A stretch of DNA of 64,000 bases, from NCBI GenBank assembly GCA_034190875.2, contig CM067348.1, positions 45,468,885 to 45,532,884 of the forward strand. Reading direction: 5' to 3'. The number at the start of each line of letters is the position of its first letter. Positions within the stretch are counted from its first letter, which is position 1. Made by a program: the position numbers and the translations under genes. A model generated the notes under the pieces. The model made no database searches. It had not been told where the DNA came from and saw only the letters and a program-made list of their open reading frames with translations. Source of the stretch: Urechis unicinctus. Lineage: Eukaryota; Annelida; Polychaeta; Xenopneusta; Urechidae. Positions 42,151-57,553 of the stretch are shown here, piece by piece.

Positions 42151-44989
42151 ACCCCAGTATAGTGCCATCCCCTTTCAATTCTCGGGGTGCTGGCTGGGAG
42201 CTATACATTTCAATTCGAGAGACACAGCGCTGAATTATACGTGGCTTGTCAGGCAACTGCTTATAGAGATATGTTCTATCCTATTGCAGGTTACTGACAT
42301 TAAAAAGACCTCATTAGAGACCAAAGTAACCCATTATATTTTCCAAAGACTTCCCCAAGAGTCTCACAAAGTTGAGTTAAAGTTAGTCCCAATTAACATA
42401 CAATATAGTGTTTTAATATGTTTCAATGAATGGTATGTCTGAGAATATTCACAATTCTATATATACTGATGCGAATCATTACCTCTGCGATAGCCGTAAT
42501 TATATTTTTGGCTGCACAATAATTCATCGTTGCATGTTGTTACACAACTACAAAAATTACCAAGGGGCTAAGTTAACTATTGCATTAATATGAGCACTGT
42601 GACATCTTGTGGACAAGCAATATATAACAACAAAGGCTTAATATTGTATTAATATGCTGCTTGAATTTTTAGATAATCTGTGCACTACTACGGAATGGTC
42701 TGTCATTAATCATTTGGTTTCTTGGCGCAATGTTTGCGCGGCCGGGAACCCGACCCACTAAGAATGCTTAATGCCTTAAATTGGACTATTGATGAACATC
42801 GGACACTTGATCAATAGACACTTGGTTAACATTTATCAAGACGCACTACGTAAGCGTCACAAACGTCGCTCAAGTATTCGAGCGTAAAATGTTATTCGTT
42901 ATTATTCAGTTATCGACTTATATTCGTCTCTGGGTCCTTAAGAATAACAAGACCAACGGCTGTAACAAAGCAAACGGATTAAACACCAGGAATTGGCATA
43001 AGACAGATTTGCAAATATGGCGATGCTCCTATTAATCATCCAATCAACTTAAAGGCATATCAGGTGATGACCGGATTTGGCATGCAAACAATAGCATAGA
43101 ACGCTTATCAAACACACCGCAAAATCCTATTCAGTGTTAATATAGATATTGGGTAGCCTCAGAGCCCTGTGTGACATAACAAGCTAGATCGACTAGCGAT
43201 AGGTTCGTTGCCCTTGGATGACATGTATCAATTAGCAGCTGAATGAAGATGTTGCACAATCTTTGGAATGCGTTGCTTAGGTATCGGCAGCGGAGCCATT
43301 TCCCTGAATGGCAATCAACAATATAATTAAGAAATCCCCGCACGCTCTTGATTAACCCTATATGACATTTCACATGGTGTGGTGGCCAGGCAACACACAT
43401 ACGCAATAACTTATTTTGTAAAAGGTAACATTTGCTAAACCACCTTGTGAACGATTTGGAAGTACTATACCTTTTCATTTTCTAAGAAGTCGACTAATAA
43501 ATAAGAAGCGAATTTAACTCCATTGCAAAGGACCACACTATTGCGTCATGTTCGACCCGTCATGATGCGCCATGAGTATGTCCATGCTGCAATTGTTCTG
43601 CCATAATCCAAATCATTGGAAATCATTCGAAATCAATGGTTTTTGCCTACGCATTGCTTTGATATGTGCTCTATGTAGTTTCGACTCACTGATTGACGCG
43701 GCTCTTAGAACAAAATCTTAATTGCATGAAGAGAAGATTTCACGCAATCAACCATTGTGGGAAAGGTAGAACGTAACTCGTATAACTCGTATAACTAATA
43801 TCCAAAGGAAAATGTAATTTTGCACGCTGCAATGATTAATACTAAGGCTGTTGTGATAGTTACAAACGTATTGCTCTTTACAGATGGGAGTCAGCATATC
43901 ATATTTGTAAATTGACATATAATTTGATAATGCACGACGGCAAATAGCACAACGCAGAGCTAATGATGGTTTTCAAAATACTACAATGTTTAACAAGTCC
44001 AATACATTGTGATGAATCTTATAATGAATGTGCATCACATGTCTAAACTGTTTTCAACTTGTTAGATATGTTTATGATATACGGTGGAATTGCGGAGCAA
44101 CCATAATTTAACACGGGTTATCATTCAGGTATCTATTCGCTATCAATCTAGCATCATTTAACTAATGTAAATAACAGGTTTAAACTATTTACATTGATGT
44201 GACAAATGTAGCCTCATCGGAATATCTCAGAATTGCTTGTTTGATATGTTTACGACACACGACATGTATAAATGATTGCAATGTATGAATGCCATTTCAC
44301 TGGCGTTGGAATTCTTTTAAATAAGATGCAGCGATAAAGCATTTCTTATATACTTCAATGATCTGTATAATTAGAATTTACTTAAGTCATAGAGATTTTG
44401 TTAATCCAAGACATATATATTTTTGCCAGCGTTATACAATTGCAAAATCATATCAGCGATGATAGAAGTTGCTTGAACTTAATCAAATGGATGGTTAACA
44501 AGTCTATTGGACCACATCTGAATTTTACTGCCTTGGTTACAGATAATTACAGTTCAATTCGTCATCAACCGCTGTAGATTCTAGTTTGTCGTGTAGAATG
44601 CATCAATAAAAGTATAGGATGCAATGATGGTCTTTTGTGGGCGTTATATCGATCATATTTTTAATCATATCACCCGGGCCACCGCAAAAACAAATGCGCT
44701 AAAATAAATATGGTGCTTAGATGCAGTACAAATACAATATTTGACCAAACACAAGAAAGGTTAATTTAAGCAAGACATGTTTCAACAGGCCACGATACTA
44801 CGCTGCAAAGCTTTAGTTGGTTATAATGTATTTAGTTATTACCCCAACCGATTGGTATCTCTTTTTAAGGGCCATAAGTTTCCCTACAAAATGTTGTTCT
44901 CATGTACAGGACTATTTCTGTTTCATTTATTACGAACGCGAATAGCGGATATGGTTCATTGTGTCATAGGTTACTGAATGCATTGATAG
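42151..44989. other. Gene-poor sequence, nothing recognised
   Basis: The longest frame is 43137-43478 on the minus strand (113 codons), with no recognisable domain. Confidence 0.5.
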
Positions 44990-45008
44990 TATATATATAT
45001 AGATATAT

Positions 45009-45043
<35 letters not shown>

Positions 45044-45155
45044 TAGATATAGAGAGATATATATATCTATATATATATATATATAGATATATATCTATAT
45101 ATAGAGATATATAGATATATATATATAGAGATATATATATATATATATCTATATA

Positions 45156-45213
<58 letters not shown>
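44990..45213. repeat. (TA)n / (TAGA) microsatellite
   Basis: Alternating TA with frequent ATAGATAT and TATAGAGATATA variants runs about 224 bp and ends at CCATCTACC. It lies about 380 bp from the D-block copy. Confidence 0.95.
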
Positions 45214-45215
<2 letters not shown>

Positions 45216-45594
45216 ATCTACCATTAGTTAGAACGTATCGATGCATTAACTAAATATATGTCGCCGGTATATTCTGTAGTATTTGAGACTCAAAAAAGCC
45301 ATACTTTTATCAACACGTTATTGTAAGATAATTCAAGACAGTTTCTCCATTGAATATCTCGCCTCTGTCTTTACAAATCATGATACTGAACTGGAGTACA
45401 ATTGCATTAGTTTTCAAATCATAACTTTCTTCTAAGCTACGCTGTATATAAATATAAAAGGGACGGGAGTACCATATTTCGAGGATATCATTGATTGTGC
45501 ATCGAGTGAACAATGTATTCGATGTGAAATACCAACTCCGAGCAAAAAGTCTATGTAATATGCGGGAATATCGGCTCTTGCCATATACAGTCCT

Positions 45595-45885
45595 GAATAA
45601 TCTATTAACGCTCTCAATATGTCTAACAACCAAAGCAATTACCACCTCATCAATATGTATTGTTGCTAGGGTTGTTTATTCCGTTAATTAATGCGTATCG
45701 AGTCGATAGAGTTCACTGAAGGAGAAGACGCAGTAAAAATATATTTTTTTGCAATCAATGCAAAAAAGCTAAATTTACAGCAACAGCATCTCGACTTCAT
45801 TTGGTAAGATAAGGTTACGTGCTGTCGTGATATTGGATTGAAAAATGTAATCGATCGATGACATTAATAGTCTTCCTCGGCACTA
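45595..45885 (-). repeat. Inverted-repeat block D, right copy
   Basis: This is the reverse complement of 5798-6055. Shared features are GAAGGAGAAGACGCAGTA, AAATTTACAGCAACAGCATC against the complement of GATACTGTTGCTGTAAATT, and GTTACGTGCTGTCG. Confidence 0.65.
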
Positions 45886-48800
45886 TCAAAAACAAACATT
45901 GCAAATATCATGCTGCATACTATGTCTCTTGCATAATACGTAAGCTTTGCAGCGCGTGGCTATTGCGACATATGCGTGATAAAACTCTCCTTCCAATCAG
46001 AGTCGAATTGCAACCATCGCAAATTCTTACCTATAACATATTAATCATAAAAGTTAGGTCACATCGAATCATCTAATTCATGTGTCAAAGAGTAGTTATT
46101 ATTGAGCTCAAAGTACAAAAGTTGACAAAAATATATCATCGTCAGTTCTCATATCGACCAAAATGTGTCGGTTCCAGCCAACGTTTTTCGCATATCGAAT
46201 ATAAGCACTGCTTATCTCTGAGTAGGGTCAGAAATTCATTATTTTTGACATCCGATTTAGCCGCATAGCCACTTATCACTTGTTTACTTAAGTTATATTT
46301 GGAAGAAGACCTAACTGCATTAAATCAGAGTACATGTCTAGCTTACAGAATTATTGTTAAACTTATGATATATTAGTGGTACATCCTCAAGCAAATCGAT
46401 TGATTATGTTGATACAAAATCACGATTATCACAATGCGCCAGTGACATATTCTGAAGACAAATGCTGTACTTCCTAGTAATTGCGACCGCAAACGTGTGA
46501 GATATATAACTCACTAACGGTTATTTTAACATCACGACGGATGAGATTACTGCTATTAACTCTGATATCTCTGAAATCCGACAGAGGTCATGATTTAGAT
46601 ATTTCTTGAGCAACATAAGAGCATGTATGGGTGACATTAAATGCACGATAACTTACTTCTCAGCAATGATAATCATAAGTGTTTAAAGCGTATCGACCTT
46701 TCCTTTCTTATGTATGCCCAAATATATGCGAATGTTTAAGTTGGAATCCACCATGAAGCCGATGTATCCAATTGGTGATGTTGGACAACATCGCAGCATC
46801 TATGTTGACTCACACTAGTTTAATTTTTGAGCGATGTATCGAAAGTGCATTATTCGTCGCACTCGTCATAATCATCAACTGAGTAGAACACACCAAATAA
46901 AACATCATGAAGCGACCGAAACTTCTAACACAAGATACTTTCAAAGCAGTGCACTCTTTTCTTTGTTCAATCTTCTATTTTTATGCTGCCTCCGTATCTG
47001 ACAGACCAATGACCTTGAAAAGTAAAATCGCGAGGCAAAGATGCTGAAGGTGATCACATAAAAATGGAAATGCATTAGAGAGCCCCACTGCAAAGTGCAT
47101 TTCTTAATAAGAATGCATTATTGAAAAACCCCTAATGGCAAATACATTTATGATCGTCGGGCAATTTTCTATGTTTTTATCGTGAACAGCTATCTAGCCT
47201 TATAAAACCGATAAAATTGGCCACTCATAACTCATCGTAGCAATAAGCAAACAATAAGCAATATTGGTAGTTTTGCATGGATTATATTTACAATTTACGG
47301 CAATCAATTGTTGTTTGCTGCGAGCTTTTTTACTTTTGTTCACCTTCACAAATACATCCGCGCCCATTGTGTATAAGGTATATCGAGGGCATTTCAGATT
47401 TTCGCTGGCTACTAAATGAGCTTATTTATCCTCCATTTACGCCAATTTCCCACTACGCGCATATGTGCACCGACGAAGTAGCTGTTTACTCGTCCGATAG
47501 AGCAATATGTCAAATGAATAAAACTTCTCCGGAATATGAGGACTAGTAGTAAATACAAATACCACCTGCCATTTACACCAATCACGCTTTCCTTATTCAA
47601 GGCTAATTGTATGCCCGTCCGATAGAACCCTATTTTTCAAGGGTCTCCTTAGGATTGATCGCAAGTTGATTGAGAGCAAGCCATTTGGAAGGCAATGTCA
47701 TCAACAACAGATTTTGATTGCATAGTCGCGGTAAGTTCCGCTTGATTTGCTCAGCATAAGCATGGTTGCACGCGTGATGCTGGTGGCGGTTCTTTATTCC
47801 GAGGCTGCAAGTAAGGCCGAATAGAGGTAGACAATAGCAAAAGTAAAGATAACGTATGTATCAGTATAGTCTTTATTGTAATAGCAGGCAACATATGCTA
47901 TTCGTACTTACCATCAGGTTGAGATGCAGGGAATATCTAGCCTAGCAGATGAGTGTATACGGTCATACAATAGTTTGTATCTACGCTAAAAGAACTCATT
48001 CAAGACCGACAACATATGTCAACAAGCGACCTGTGTAGAGCATACTCATGCCATAAGAGCATACATTAAAAGCTCGATGAGCTTTCTGAATGATTATGGG
48101 GCGAGGACGCCTTAGCCGATGAATACGCTATATTTCTTCGTCATAAGCCTAAATGCCCCACTACGCAAATGTGATGACCGATATCGAAGTGGCAGATGTC
48201 TTGCTGCATTTCCAAACACTATAATTAAAAAATACGGGATGATGTACAATTTTCCTGAGTTTGGTAAAATCGTGTTTGAAGGTCAAATCATTCAAGAGAC
48301 TTGAGCTGCACCATGATATGTACAATTTATTTCAACAGTTACTTGAGCTTGGTGTCAAGCAAATACTACTTAAGGGCTGAAATGTTTCGTATGATTGCTG
48401 GGCAGTGCTACGTGTATAACTTGGCAGAGCAGTTTATATTTGCTGAAGGAATTATAGAGAGACGACGGCAACAACGCTGACAAAGCAATGATATGCGGTT
48501 CGTTAAGTAAAGAAATGGCACCATGTCAGATCACATTTTCGAAAAAAATACTGTTTACCTTCTTAATTGCTCATATCGCGATATTAAAATACAAGCTGGG
48601 ATTGCTGTTGTTCGTACATTCAAACATTTAGACGGATTGACAGCCCGTATTAGAAATCAGCTGTTCTATAAACAATGGATCAACTGCTGTCTACCTACAC
48701 CCAGCCCTTGATCTAGTTGATGCTTTATACTATAGGGTATTGATATGTCCGTTGCCATTGTTTATTTCAATTAACTGCAATGAACTGAATAGCATTTTTA

Positions 48801-50667
48801 AGTACCATCGAAAGAGGCGCTTAGCGATGCATTGTTCACATAAACACCGGGGTTGTTACAAAATACGGATAACACCTAGGCAAAACCAACGTATTTTGTC
48901 AAAGTTAAAATACGATAGGAATACATATTTGCAAATGTAGCGCGCTCGTTGCGACAAATAAAATAAATAATCGTGGGGCAATTGATCTCCAAACGCAATG
49001 GTCACTGCTTTCATGGGTGCTATCTCCTCTGCAAAAAAGCGTTTAGTATTATTTTGGTCACGAATTGGCGCCATTTGTTTACGTAAGCATCGCAGAGATT
49101 GATAGCTACTTCGGGTATAATTACATATGCAGAGCACGCTCAGAGCCAGGTACAGCGTTACATTAACTTGACACAACCTCGGGCAAAGCCCTAACGAAGG
49201 CAATGTACATTGCCGCACAATATGCTGCCGTGTTCATTTATGTCTCGTGGCACTTTATGCGTTTTCTAACGCGTAGAATGCCATCATTTCGCGTTTGTAA
49301 AATGTTCTAGATTCAAGCGCTATTGCATTGTTATTACTGGCTAACTGGTGTCGATTATATGTATAATGCATGTTGAGATTAATGCAAATCAATGCCCACC
49401 CGAACGCTGTAGATATTGGTTAACTTCTTAGAGAGCCAATAACCCTATTTAATTATAAATGCGTCGACGGAGTTCCTATTTGCGCAGAGAGCAACTGCAA
49501 AAACCCATATATCGTGTTGCAGAAAAACAGTAAAAGTTATAATTCGACGACCATCAAGCGATATTGCGTAATAAATAATGCACGTTAAGTTTCACTGAAG
49601 CTCATATATAGGCGATATTTCGTGTGGAACGGTAAATTGTGGTATTTCTCATTCGTTAGTAATGATACTGGTAAAAGTTGGGTATAAGGTGACTTAATCT
49701 TATTCGGACCACATTTCGATTCAAAAGGCTATATCAGATAGGCATGTATGTCTATTAGGGCAGCCTATTATCTATGGCATCACATACACGCAATGGGTAT
49801 CACATAAGCACACAATACAGTATTGACCACATATTCTAGCAATGAGATAAAGAATATTTGAATGCAAAAAGTCAAAAGGCTTATCGATATCGAATTTATA
49901 ACGCCTCGAAGTCTCTACGCAACGGACGGGCTGATCTGAAAATAATGTCTTCAGTAAACCTAGAAGGTTGTAGCATGCAATTCCTGATGATTATCAACAA
50001 ACTCGAGCTCCCTTAAAAGCGGGCGCGAGGTATTAACTTAAATGCAGCAACACGATAAATGGGATCCATTGAATCAAAAGTTTTAACAAGTATCGTTTGT
50101 CTAATCCCCAGCTGTGACGTCTGTAGAACGTCTTAAGCCAATCGAAATGATATTTAATACTTAGTTAGCCAATGTTTGTAGCACATTGACTTGGCGGATA
50201 CTCCAACGGGAATGAGGTCAGATGGACATATATAGTTTGTATTAAATAACACTATTTTTCACCATTATGCACTAATGTAATACTTTGCGAGTGTCCATAC
50301 AAAGATAAAAAGAAATTAACATTATTTTAGCTAATCTTTCTTAGCTCACGAAAATTCTTAATGTTCTAACGCTATCGCGTTTTCTGCATTTACTTTGATT
50401 GCAGACGGTGGCACTTATTCTCATATGTTTCCATTATATCTTCGTCAGTTCGCCTAATTCCATGAAGAACTCAATATAAATTGTTTCATAGCATGACATT
50501 GTCATATGGTCCCTCGCCACTTCAAATTTGAAGACCATTGGCGTCGAAATGTACAAAATTAAACCTTTGTATAGCGGATGCAAAAAAACATATTAGAATA
50601 ACTCCTGAGCAGGAGTGCAGATATCAAAATGTGTTTATATACAAACATATAACACATAAACGTATGC

Positions 50668-50668
<1 letters not shown>
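45886..50668. other. Gene-poor sequence, nothing recognised
   Basis: Frames such as 45858-46076, 47277-47546 and 48856-49218 (minus, 120 codons) have no recognisable domain. No tandem repeat was seen. Confidence 0.5.
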
Positions 50669-51190
<522 letters not shown>

Positions 51191-51439
51191 ATTATTTTGC
51201 TCAACTGGTATTATAGAAAAGTCAAAAATGATGTAGTTGGCGAGCTATATCTGGATGCGGTTTCCACTTAATGTTATAACTGCGCTGTGACCATCAATGC
51301 ATCTGGCTGATGCGGCTGTTTTCCGATACGGCCTCTTGTGCCGCATCGAGTTCTACCTTGGAGGATAATAACATTGATAGCGCTTCGACAAGATGTAATA
51401 TTTTTCTTCTACTAAACACCTTCACTGCTATCTGTGTGC

Positions 51440-51570
51440 CACGTCATTGCGTGCAGTGATCATGTTCAACGTCTTCACAACTGACAGTGTGTCACGTCAT
51501 TGCGTTCTGCGATCAGAAAAATCAACGTATTCACAACTCGCCGTGTCTCACGTCATTGCGTCTACTACAT
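51440..51570 (-). repeat. Roughly 55-bp tandem unit at the end of block C, three copies
   Basis: CACGTCATTGCG occurs at 51440, 51493 and 51549, each of the first two followed by a TCAACGT-TTCACAACT segment. The left copy shows the complementary array at about 5230-5330 with more decay. Confidence 0.8.
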
Positions 51571-53007
51571 GCAGTTATTTTTTCGGAATGGCCTTGTACG
51601 TAATAACTAATCAACACCATGAAAAGAACACTAAGCGATCCAGATGTGGCTAAATTGCATGAACAGTATGCGTATATAATGGTGAAGTTAATAAATTTGA
51701 TCATCATTATGAGGCCTTTGATCAAAGCCCGTTTGAAGAAGATGATGATGATATTAATTCAAATGATAATTTTATTTCTCTGCATGATGATGATGGTGCA
51801 ACTGAAAATGTGGTCCCTTTATCTGTATATTGTTGTGTTCAATTGATCGACTTGTATCTAGTTTCAAATGAACCACAATTCAAATGAGACAAACAGAGAA
51901 TGGTCAACCGACGAATTTTACAGTTTGTGTTTAATATAACTCCACCAAAATTTCCGCGGCACACAATCCTGAAATGAGCCGGTATCATAGACACAAAATA
52001 AGCCGCATCAGCTTCAACGAAGTGCCGTACACAAGCGGCGCCGCGGAAGCAAGGCGCCGTATCACCTACAAAGCGACAACCACTTTATATGCTGTCTGAT
52101 TGGGACAAACTCATTCTATGTAGCTATTTTTAGATGCTGATAAAAACATGTGTTAAATCGTAACGTGCTTAGCTAGTCGGCAAGAGTTCGTGTTCCCGCT
52201 TTCGGTCGTTATGCTGACAGCAGTTTAGTTAACTACCCCACTATTGGCAATAGACCATGCAATCGTGTATGGGGTGCCAAAGATGCCATTTAGCTGAAGC
52301 AGAGCGTGCTTGATAGCCATTAAATGAGGGTACACAACTACATTTTAGTAGTGCTCAGAGGAAGAATAATCAAGGGTTAATAATATGACACAGTTGTATG
52401 TAAAGTAACGTATATTGAGTGGCTCACTTAAATGCATTGCATCCTTCAACGACAATATTCATTTTTTATGGTTTCTTCGATTGAATAACGGAATATAATA
52501 GTGTTACATTGGTATACGTTTGAGGCGTTGTAGACGCTGAAGCACTCTGCAGCAATGAAATATAAAAAATATATATATAGCTCCTCCTTAAATAACGCAT
52601 GCGTCTGATAAAATAGCTTGCACAAAACGACGGCCTTCCCGTCTAGCATTTTACCCTTCAGGGAAAACGACTGATTTAATCTCTGCTTCATCGACATAAC
52701 TTTAAATTGAATCTGCGTTGTAATACTGCTTCAAGCCTCTGTCAATGATAGACCTAAGGTGATGATGGTAAAACCTAAGAGGACCTCACTAAATAATATT
52801 AGTGATTTGTACAACCTAGCAACCTTGTGGCGTTAGCCTTTAATGCATAATCGTCGGTAATTGTGTGCTTATCAGCGTTATATCGAACGTGTCGTTCTTT
52901 TAAATGGAAACAAAAATATTTTTTCTTGAAACGCGCCGTTTACTCAAGCATTCTCTCGAAAAGGTGACGAAATCTCATGAAAATGATTAACAATGCTATT
53001 CCAAATG

Positions 53008-54012
53008 CATTGGTGTGTCAATGTCGGTAACGTTTGCCTTGTGCAATGTTTCATAGCAGACACAATATTATTCAGTTATGACGCAGGAATATAGCAAAGT
53101 TGTGACGCTGTAAGCTCTCAGTAGGCGCGGTAACATCGGACTAGTAAGTAATAAGTACCGGACTATGCAATAGCCGGACAAAAAAACAGCCTATCAATTG
53201 GTAATTAGTAGCATTCACTAAGTCATCGTGAAAGAATAAATGTACACCAACATAACTCCTCCATTTGGATAAGATACAATGATAATGTTGTGTAAACTAC
53301 GGAGAAACAGACATGGATATATTTATGAAAGTTGGTATGCAGCATTTATAATCAGCCTTAGTGTCTGTAAAAGAAATCCTTAAATGCAAAGGTAGTTAAT
53401 AGAGCTCGTATGATGATACATGAACATGCGAACCTTGAATCTGTTGATTGGCTTGACGCTACTATTAACATCAACAGTAAATAAACTCGCAATCTTTGAA
53501 GATATGGAAAAATCAAGTATCTATATCTAGTGGCAAAGAAGACACCTCATTTATCATGACGTTATAAACATCGCAAAACGAAGCAGTGCGCGACAAACAT
53601 CAATATGTTAAATACCACATCTATCGGTTGAAAATATCGACATTTTGTAAGCATCCTTTGGCTTAAATCATACCACGTGTGCATCTGTAAGAAAAACACC
53701 ATTTATTACCTTTTTGAAGCAATGTTGACATGTAATAAGAGCTCTGACATTTGGGCGCGTACCTGAACATTTCATGCTTATTTATTTTTAACGTAGTTAA
53801 TGGTTTGCATGATAATTACATTGCATGTCTTGAAAAACTGAACAAGTAAATTGTGAAAAGATGCACCGCTTAAAAAAACTATATATCGAAAGTTTTTCAT
53901 CTCCCCGTAAGGAGCGCCATTTTTCTGCACAGGTCTATCAGATCACGTAATGCACGAAAAAGACACGAACCAAGATTGGCTGTTATGCATTATCTTTGTG
54001 TGCTTCATTTGC
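53008..54012. other. Extra 1-kb segment inside right block C
   Basis: The left copy passes directly from GCATAGTTGGAACAG to CGAATAGCATTG (about 3772-3806), while the right copy separates the corresponding points by about 1 kb. No terminal inverted repeats, target duplication or coding sequence were recognised, so it is either an insertion on the right or a deletion on the left. Confidence 0.6.
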
Positions 54013-54590
54013 TAACTATGCAGCAACATGGCTTAATTTGACTACACAGCCTGTGCGTCGTTATTCTTCGTTAAGTAAATTCAACATGTAAGCGGAGTTT
54101 TCTGATTAACCCATTATATTTAATGAAATAACGACCATCATGCTGATTGTTATCTTGCACTATTGACTGCAACAGAATAATCCATGATGTTTCAGAGCAT
54201 ATAGAACCATTAGATATTGGGAAATGAATAGTGATATAGTTTGCTTAAATGGGGTGTGAAGTCAAGTAAATGGTGACTGTATACAATCAATACTATAGCT
54301 GCAGCGCAGTACGCATCTGCTTAGTACTGCGATGTCCATGGAAACTATTTATATCTTACCAAGAAAACGTGTATTTGACACTAGCCGTGTTAGTTGAGCA
54401 GTATTAGCAGTGTTGCGCTTTAGGAGTGCTTACAACGGCGATTACATGACAAGGTAGAAACAAACGCTGAGTGTTAGTGCAAACATATAGAAAAACGACA
54501 AAATTAATAGCAACACTAGAGAAACAAATTTGGTGATTCAGCCAATATCATCCGTGTTCATTGTTAGTTAATTTTTGATGCACCAACTGT

Positions 54591-54800
54591 TTATGTTTTC
54601 TTGGTTGACTGCGTATCGTCGGCAAATTGTATTATAGGGTTTGATAGGTAAAATTTTCGAATATCATTGACATATATCCCAAATAGCAACGGATCCAAAA
54701 CGGATCCTTGGAATGCTCTAGTCTGCTTGTACTCGACTATTTCAGACAATCTATCTATACATGCGCAATAATACATGTGCAGGGAAGTGATGTGCAGCAT
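54591..54800 (-). pseudogene. Non-LTR retrotransposon reverse-transcriptase fragment
   Basis: The 69-residue frame contains VEYKQTRAF-QGSVLDPLLF (residues 22-40), GIYVNDI, and IIQFADDTQ (FADD at 59-62). QGS-x-L-G/D-P-LLF-x-x-Y-x-NDL followed by FADD is the canonical palm of LINE-type reverse transcriptases, which copy element RNA at a nicked chromosomal target. Only about 70 of the 400-500 residues of an RT domain are present, with no endonuclease. The frame ends soon after FADD, so it is an inactive fragment. Clade cannot be assigned reliably; jockey- or CR1-like is plausible. Confidence 0.85.
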
Positions 54801-57427
54801 ATTTTATGCCATACTTATGCGCGATTGAATCGAATAATTTCAGACAATGTACAGCTTATATCGATCATTTTATAGCTTCCCTAACCGTTAGTTTCACTAC
54901 ACTTGCCGTCTTAGCATTTCGTCCGTAGCATAACTGCATATCATGTAGTATGGTATGAATTTAGATGAAACCTGCTTATCTCTTGTGGATTAAGCACTCA
55001 AAACGTTTGAAATTTAAGGAAGCAATGACTGGCTTTAGAAGTTTTTAGGTGGTGCTATCGTGACCGCAACAACTGCATTCAGGTTTCACTATAGGAACAG
55101 CTCAATTTTGTCCTATTGTGTCGTAGTTGTGTCAGGTTTATGCTTTCTATGTATTGGACCCATCCGCAGAACAGTAAACAAATGCAAGCTATCCATGTTG
55201 GGCATATCTCTATAGCATGCATAACTCATGTTTGCTTCCGGACACCTATAGTACTGAGGATCTTCGCTAATGCAGTAAATCGCTGCATATTGGCAATTTA
55301 ATCCACAGCCATGAAAACACCAGTTTATCTAATAATTCAACGTGTGGATTGACACCAATAAAAGCATAAGCAAAGAATATATGAACTCATATATTGATGC
55401 TGTAGTAATGGGAGAGCGTACAGTATGGTTATATACGGACACGGCGTTATCTAAATTATGCATGTATTAAACCAGATAAAACTTAAATGAACATTCATTG
55501 CATAACTTGCTATAAGAAACACCTATTTAACTGTGTCGATTGTACTAGACCTGGTGTTGTCAGGTGATTTGTAAACCTGTTGACACTAACATTCCGCTTT
55601 TGGCGGGGAAATAAGCATAATGAGCCCGGTTATATATTGCTCGGAGATTGCTGAACCATACCAAAATAGATATGTAAATATATATATATGAATTTTGATA
55701 TATATTTAGCATATGCGGCAGATTAGCCGAATACTGACTATTACTCTCAGGCACTCCAGTCTTTTACACTGTTGTCAATGATCAATCTAGGAATATGCTG
55801 CAGACTTCTGTATGCGTCTGATAAGCAATGTCATTGTGTATTTTCGGGAAAATCAGCTAAACGTTATTACATGGTAATGGGCCCAAAAAAATCTAGCTGA
55901 GCAAAAAATTGTAGCTGAAGATATATGATAAAACATCATTTTATCATTTTAATCATTCGATTTCGTCCACATTATGTAGAATGAGCAAACTAAATAATAC
56001 GATATAAGAAGATATGATATCAGAGTATAAGAAAAAAGCTGAATTCCTGCTGTTTTCAACCTGAATAGATCGCGTTAGAGAGAGGGAGGGAAAGAGGCAG
56101 AGATGGAAAGAGGGAGGAAAAGATAAAGCAATGAAGAATGCATGAAAGGAAAAATGTGAATGGAGGAATGAAAATGGGTATGCACTATGGCCCGTCAATA
56201 CAATGTTAAGTGTCTTTCTAAGAGATTGCAAGCAGCGAGTATTTTGCATGTTGCTGAAATACCATCCTTTGTTATAACGGAATCGTTAGTTCTTGGAGCA
56301 ACTACTTCAGTTTAGACTAGATGATTGTTCGGGTGCAAGCCAACGCTCCCGATACTTACGTCAAGTGGTTGTTGAATAGTCCTCAAGGTAATTTTCAAGA
56401 GCCATTCGCCTATGTATAAATTCGTTAAGTTAATTCATATATAATCTCTTCTGGATGATGTCAGGATCTTTTAAAGGTAGCATAATGATAATTGTTTTGT
56501 GGAGAACTTCACTTAACGTTCTAACTTTTCGACGTTAATGCCTTAAAAGGTGTCATTTTCATACCGACGATGTTATAGTGAGGAATCACAGTCTGTTAAT
56601 TAGTGCAATTAAAAATAATTCACATATACCTGGCTAGGCAGCCCTCAAACGAGAACCTTCATTCTCACAAGATGTGGTTAATTGTATTAACAGGCTCTCC
56701 ATAGCAGTAAGTTTATTCTGCCGTCGCCCCATCGAAATTTGTTCGTTGTTTACAATGACAGCCCTACCTTGGCAACTTGCACAGAGGATGGCATGAAGTC
56801 TATTTAGTCATTATCGTTAAGCTGTTTAGACTGAACAGCAGCCATATTGATACCTTTCCGTTATCAGCATTTTATTGCTTGACGAGGAAAGATAAGCCGA
56901 CGAAAAACATTGAACCTTTTTCCGCTGGCTCAGTGCGTTAGATTACAATGGAGAAGCATTTTTAATTAATGCTTTGCTGTTTGACTAACTGTGTATTTAC
57001 TTTAACCCGAGCTTCCAATTCTCGATTGTACGTATCAGCCCCTCTTACTCAGCCCTTGAGACCGACAAAATACCGCAAAGTATTGGAAAACGAGCCAAAG
57101 GGCACAAGAATTGTCGTCTACCTTATGTGTACCTGTGGTAAGCTTTTGTTTAAGACAATAAACATCCTTTGCTTAGTTTGCCTGCACAAACATCGACCGC
57201 AAGTCGAGTATGTGCGTTGTGGTGTTCTGATTAAACAGGATTACATAGAACTTTAAAGACAAGAAAACGAGATTTTTTCGTCCATCGGCTATACGAATCT
57301 AAATGAAAGCTCAGAGGCTATTGCGAATTTCTTGGGACCATTATGTTGCAGCTCTAAATGAAATAATGCGGTCATTTTATGTAAAGATCGGAAATAACCT
57401 ATTTATATATTGCAAGCTCTAATTTAA
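54801..57427. other. Gene-poor sequence, nothing recognised
   Basis: A purine-rich patch (GAGAGAGGGAGGGAAAGAGG) lies at about 56073-56135. The frame 56969-57256 (95 codons) is unrecognised. I found no counterpart in the left arm, where blocks A and B are adjacent. Confidence 0.5.
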
Positions 57428-57475
57428 AATAATATATATATATAATTTATATATATATACAATATACATATATAC

Positions 57476-57532
<57 letters not shown>

Positions 57533-57553
57533 AATATATATATATGTATATAC
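57428..57553. repeat. (TA)n microsatellite, about 125 bp
   Basis: TA repeat with TATACATA and TTTATATA variants ends about 120 bp before the A-block homology. Confidence 0.93.

Larger units (their letters stand above)
51440..54643 (-). repeat. Repeat block C, right copy (LINE-like)
   Basis: This is the reverse complement of 3178-5335 plus about 1 kb of extra sequence at 53008-54012. It contains the frame at 52446-52697 (minus), which matches the plus frame at 4025-4333. The reverse-transcriptase frame (54591-54800) runs past the point where the left copy is truncated. Confidence 0.78.
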
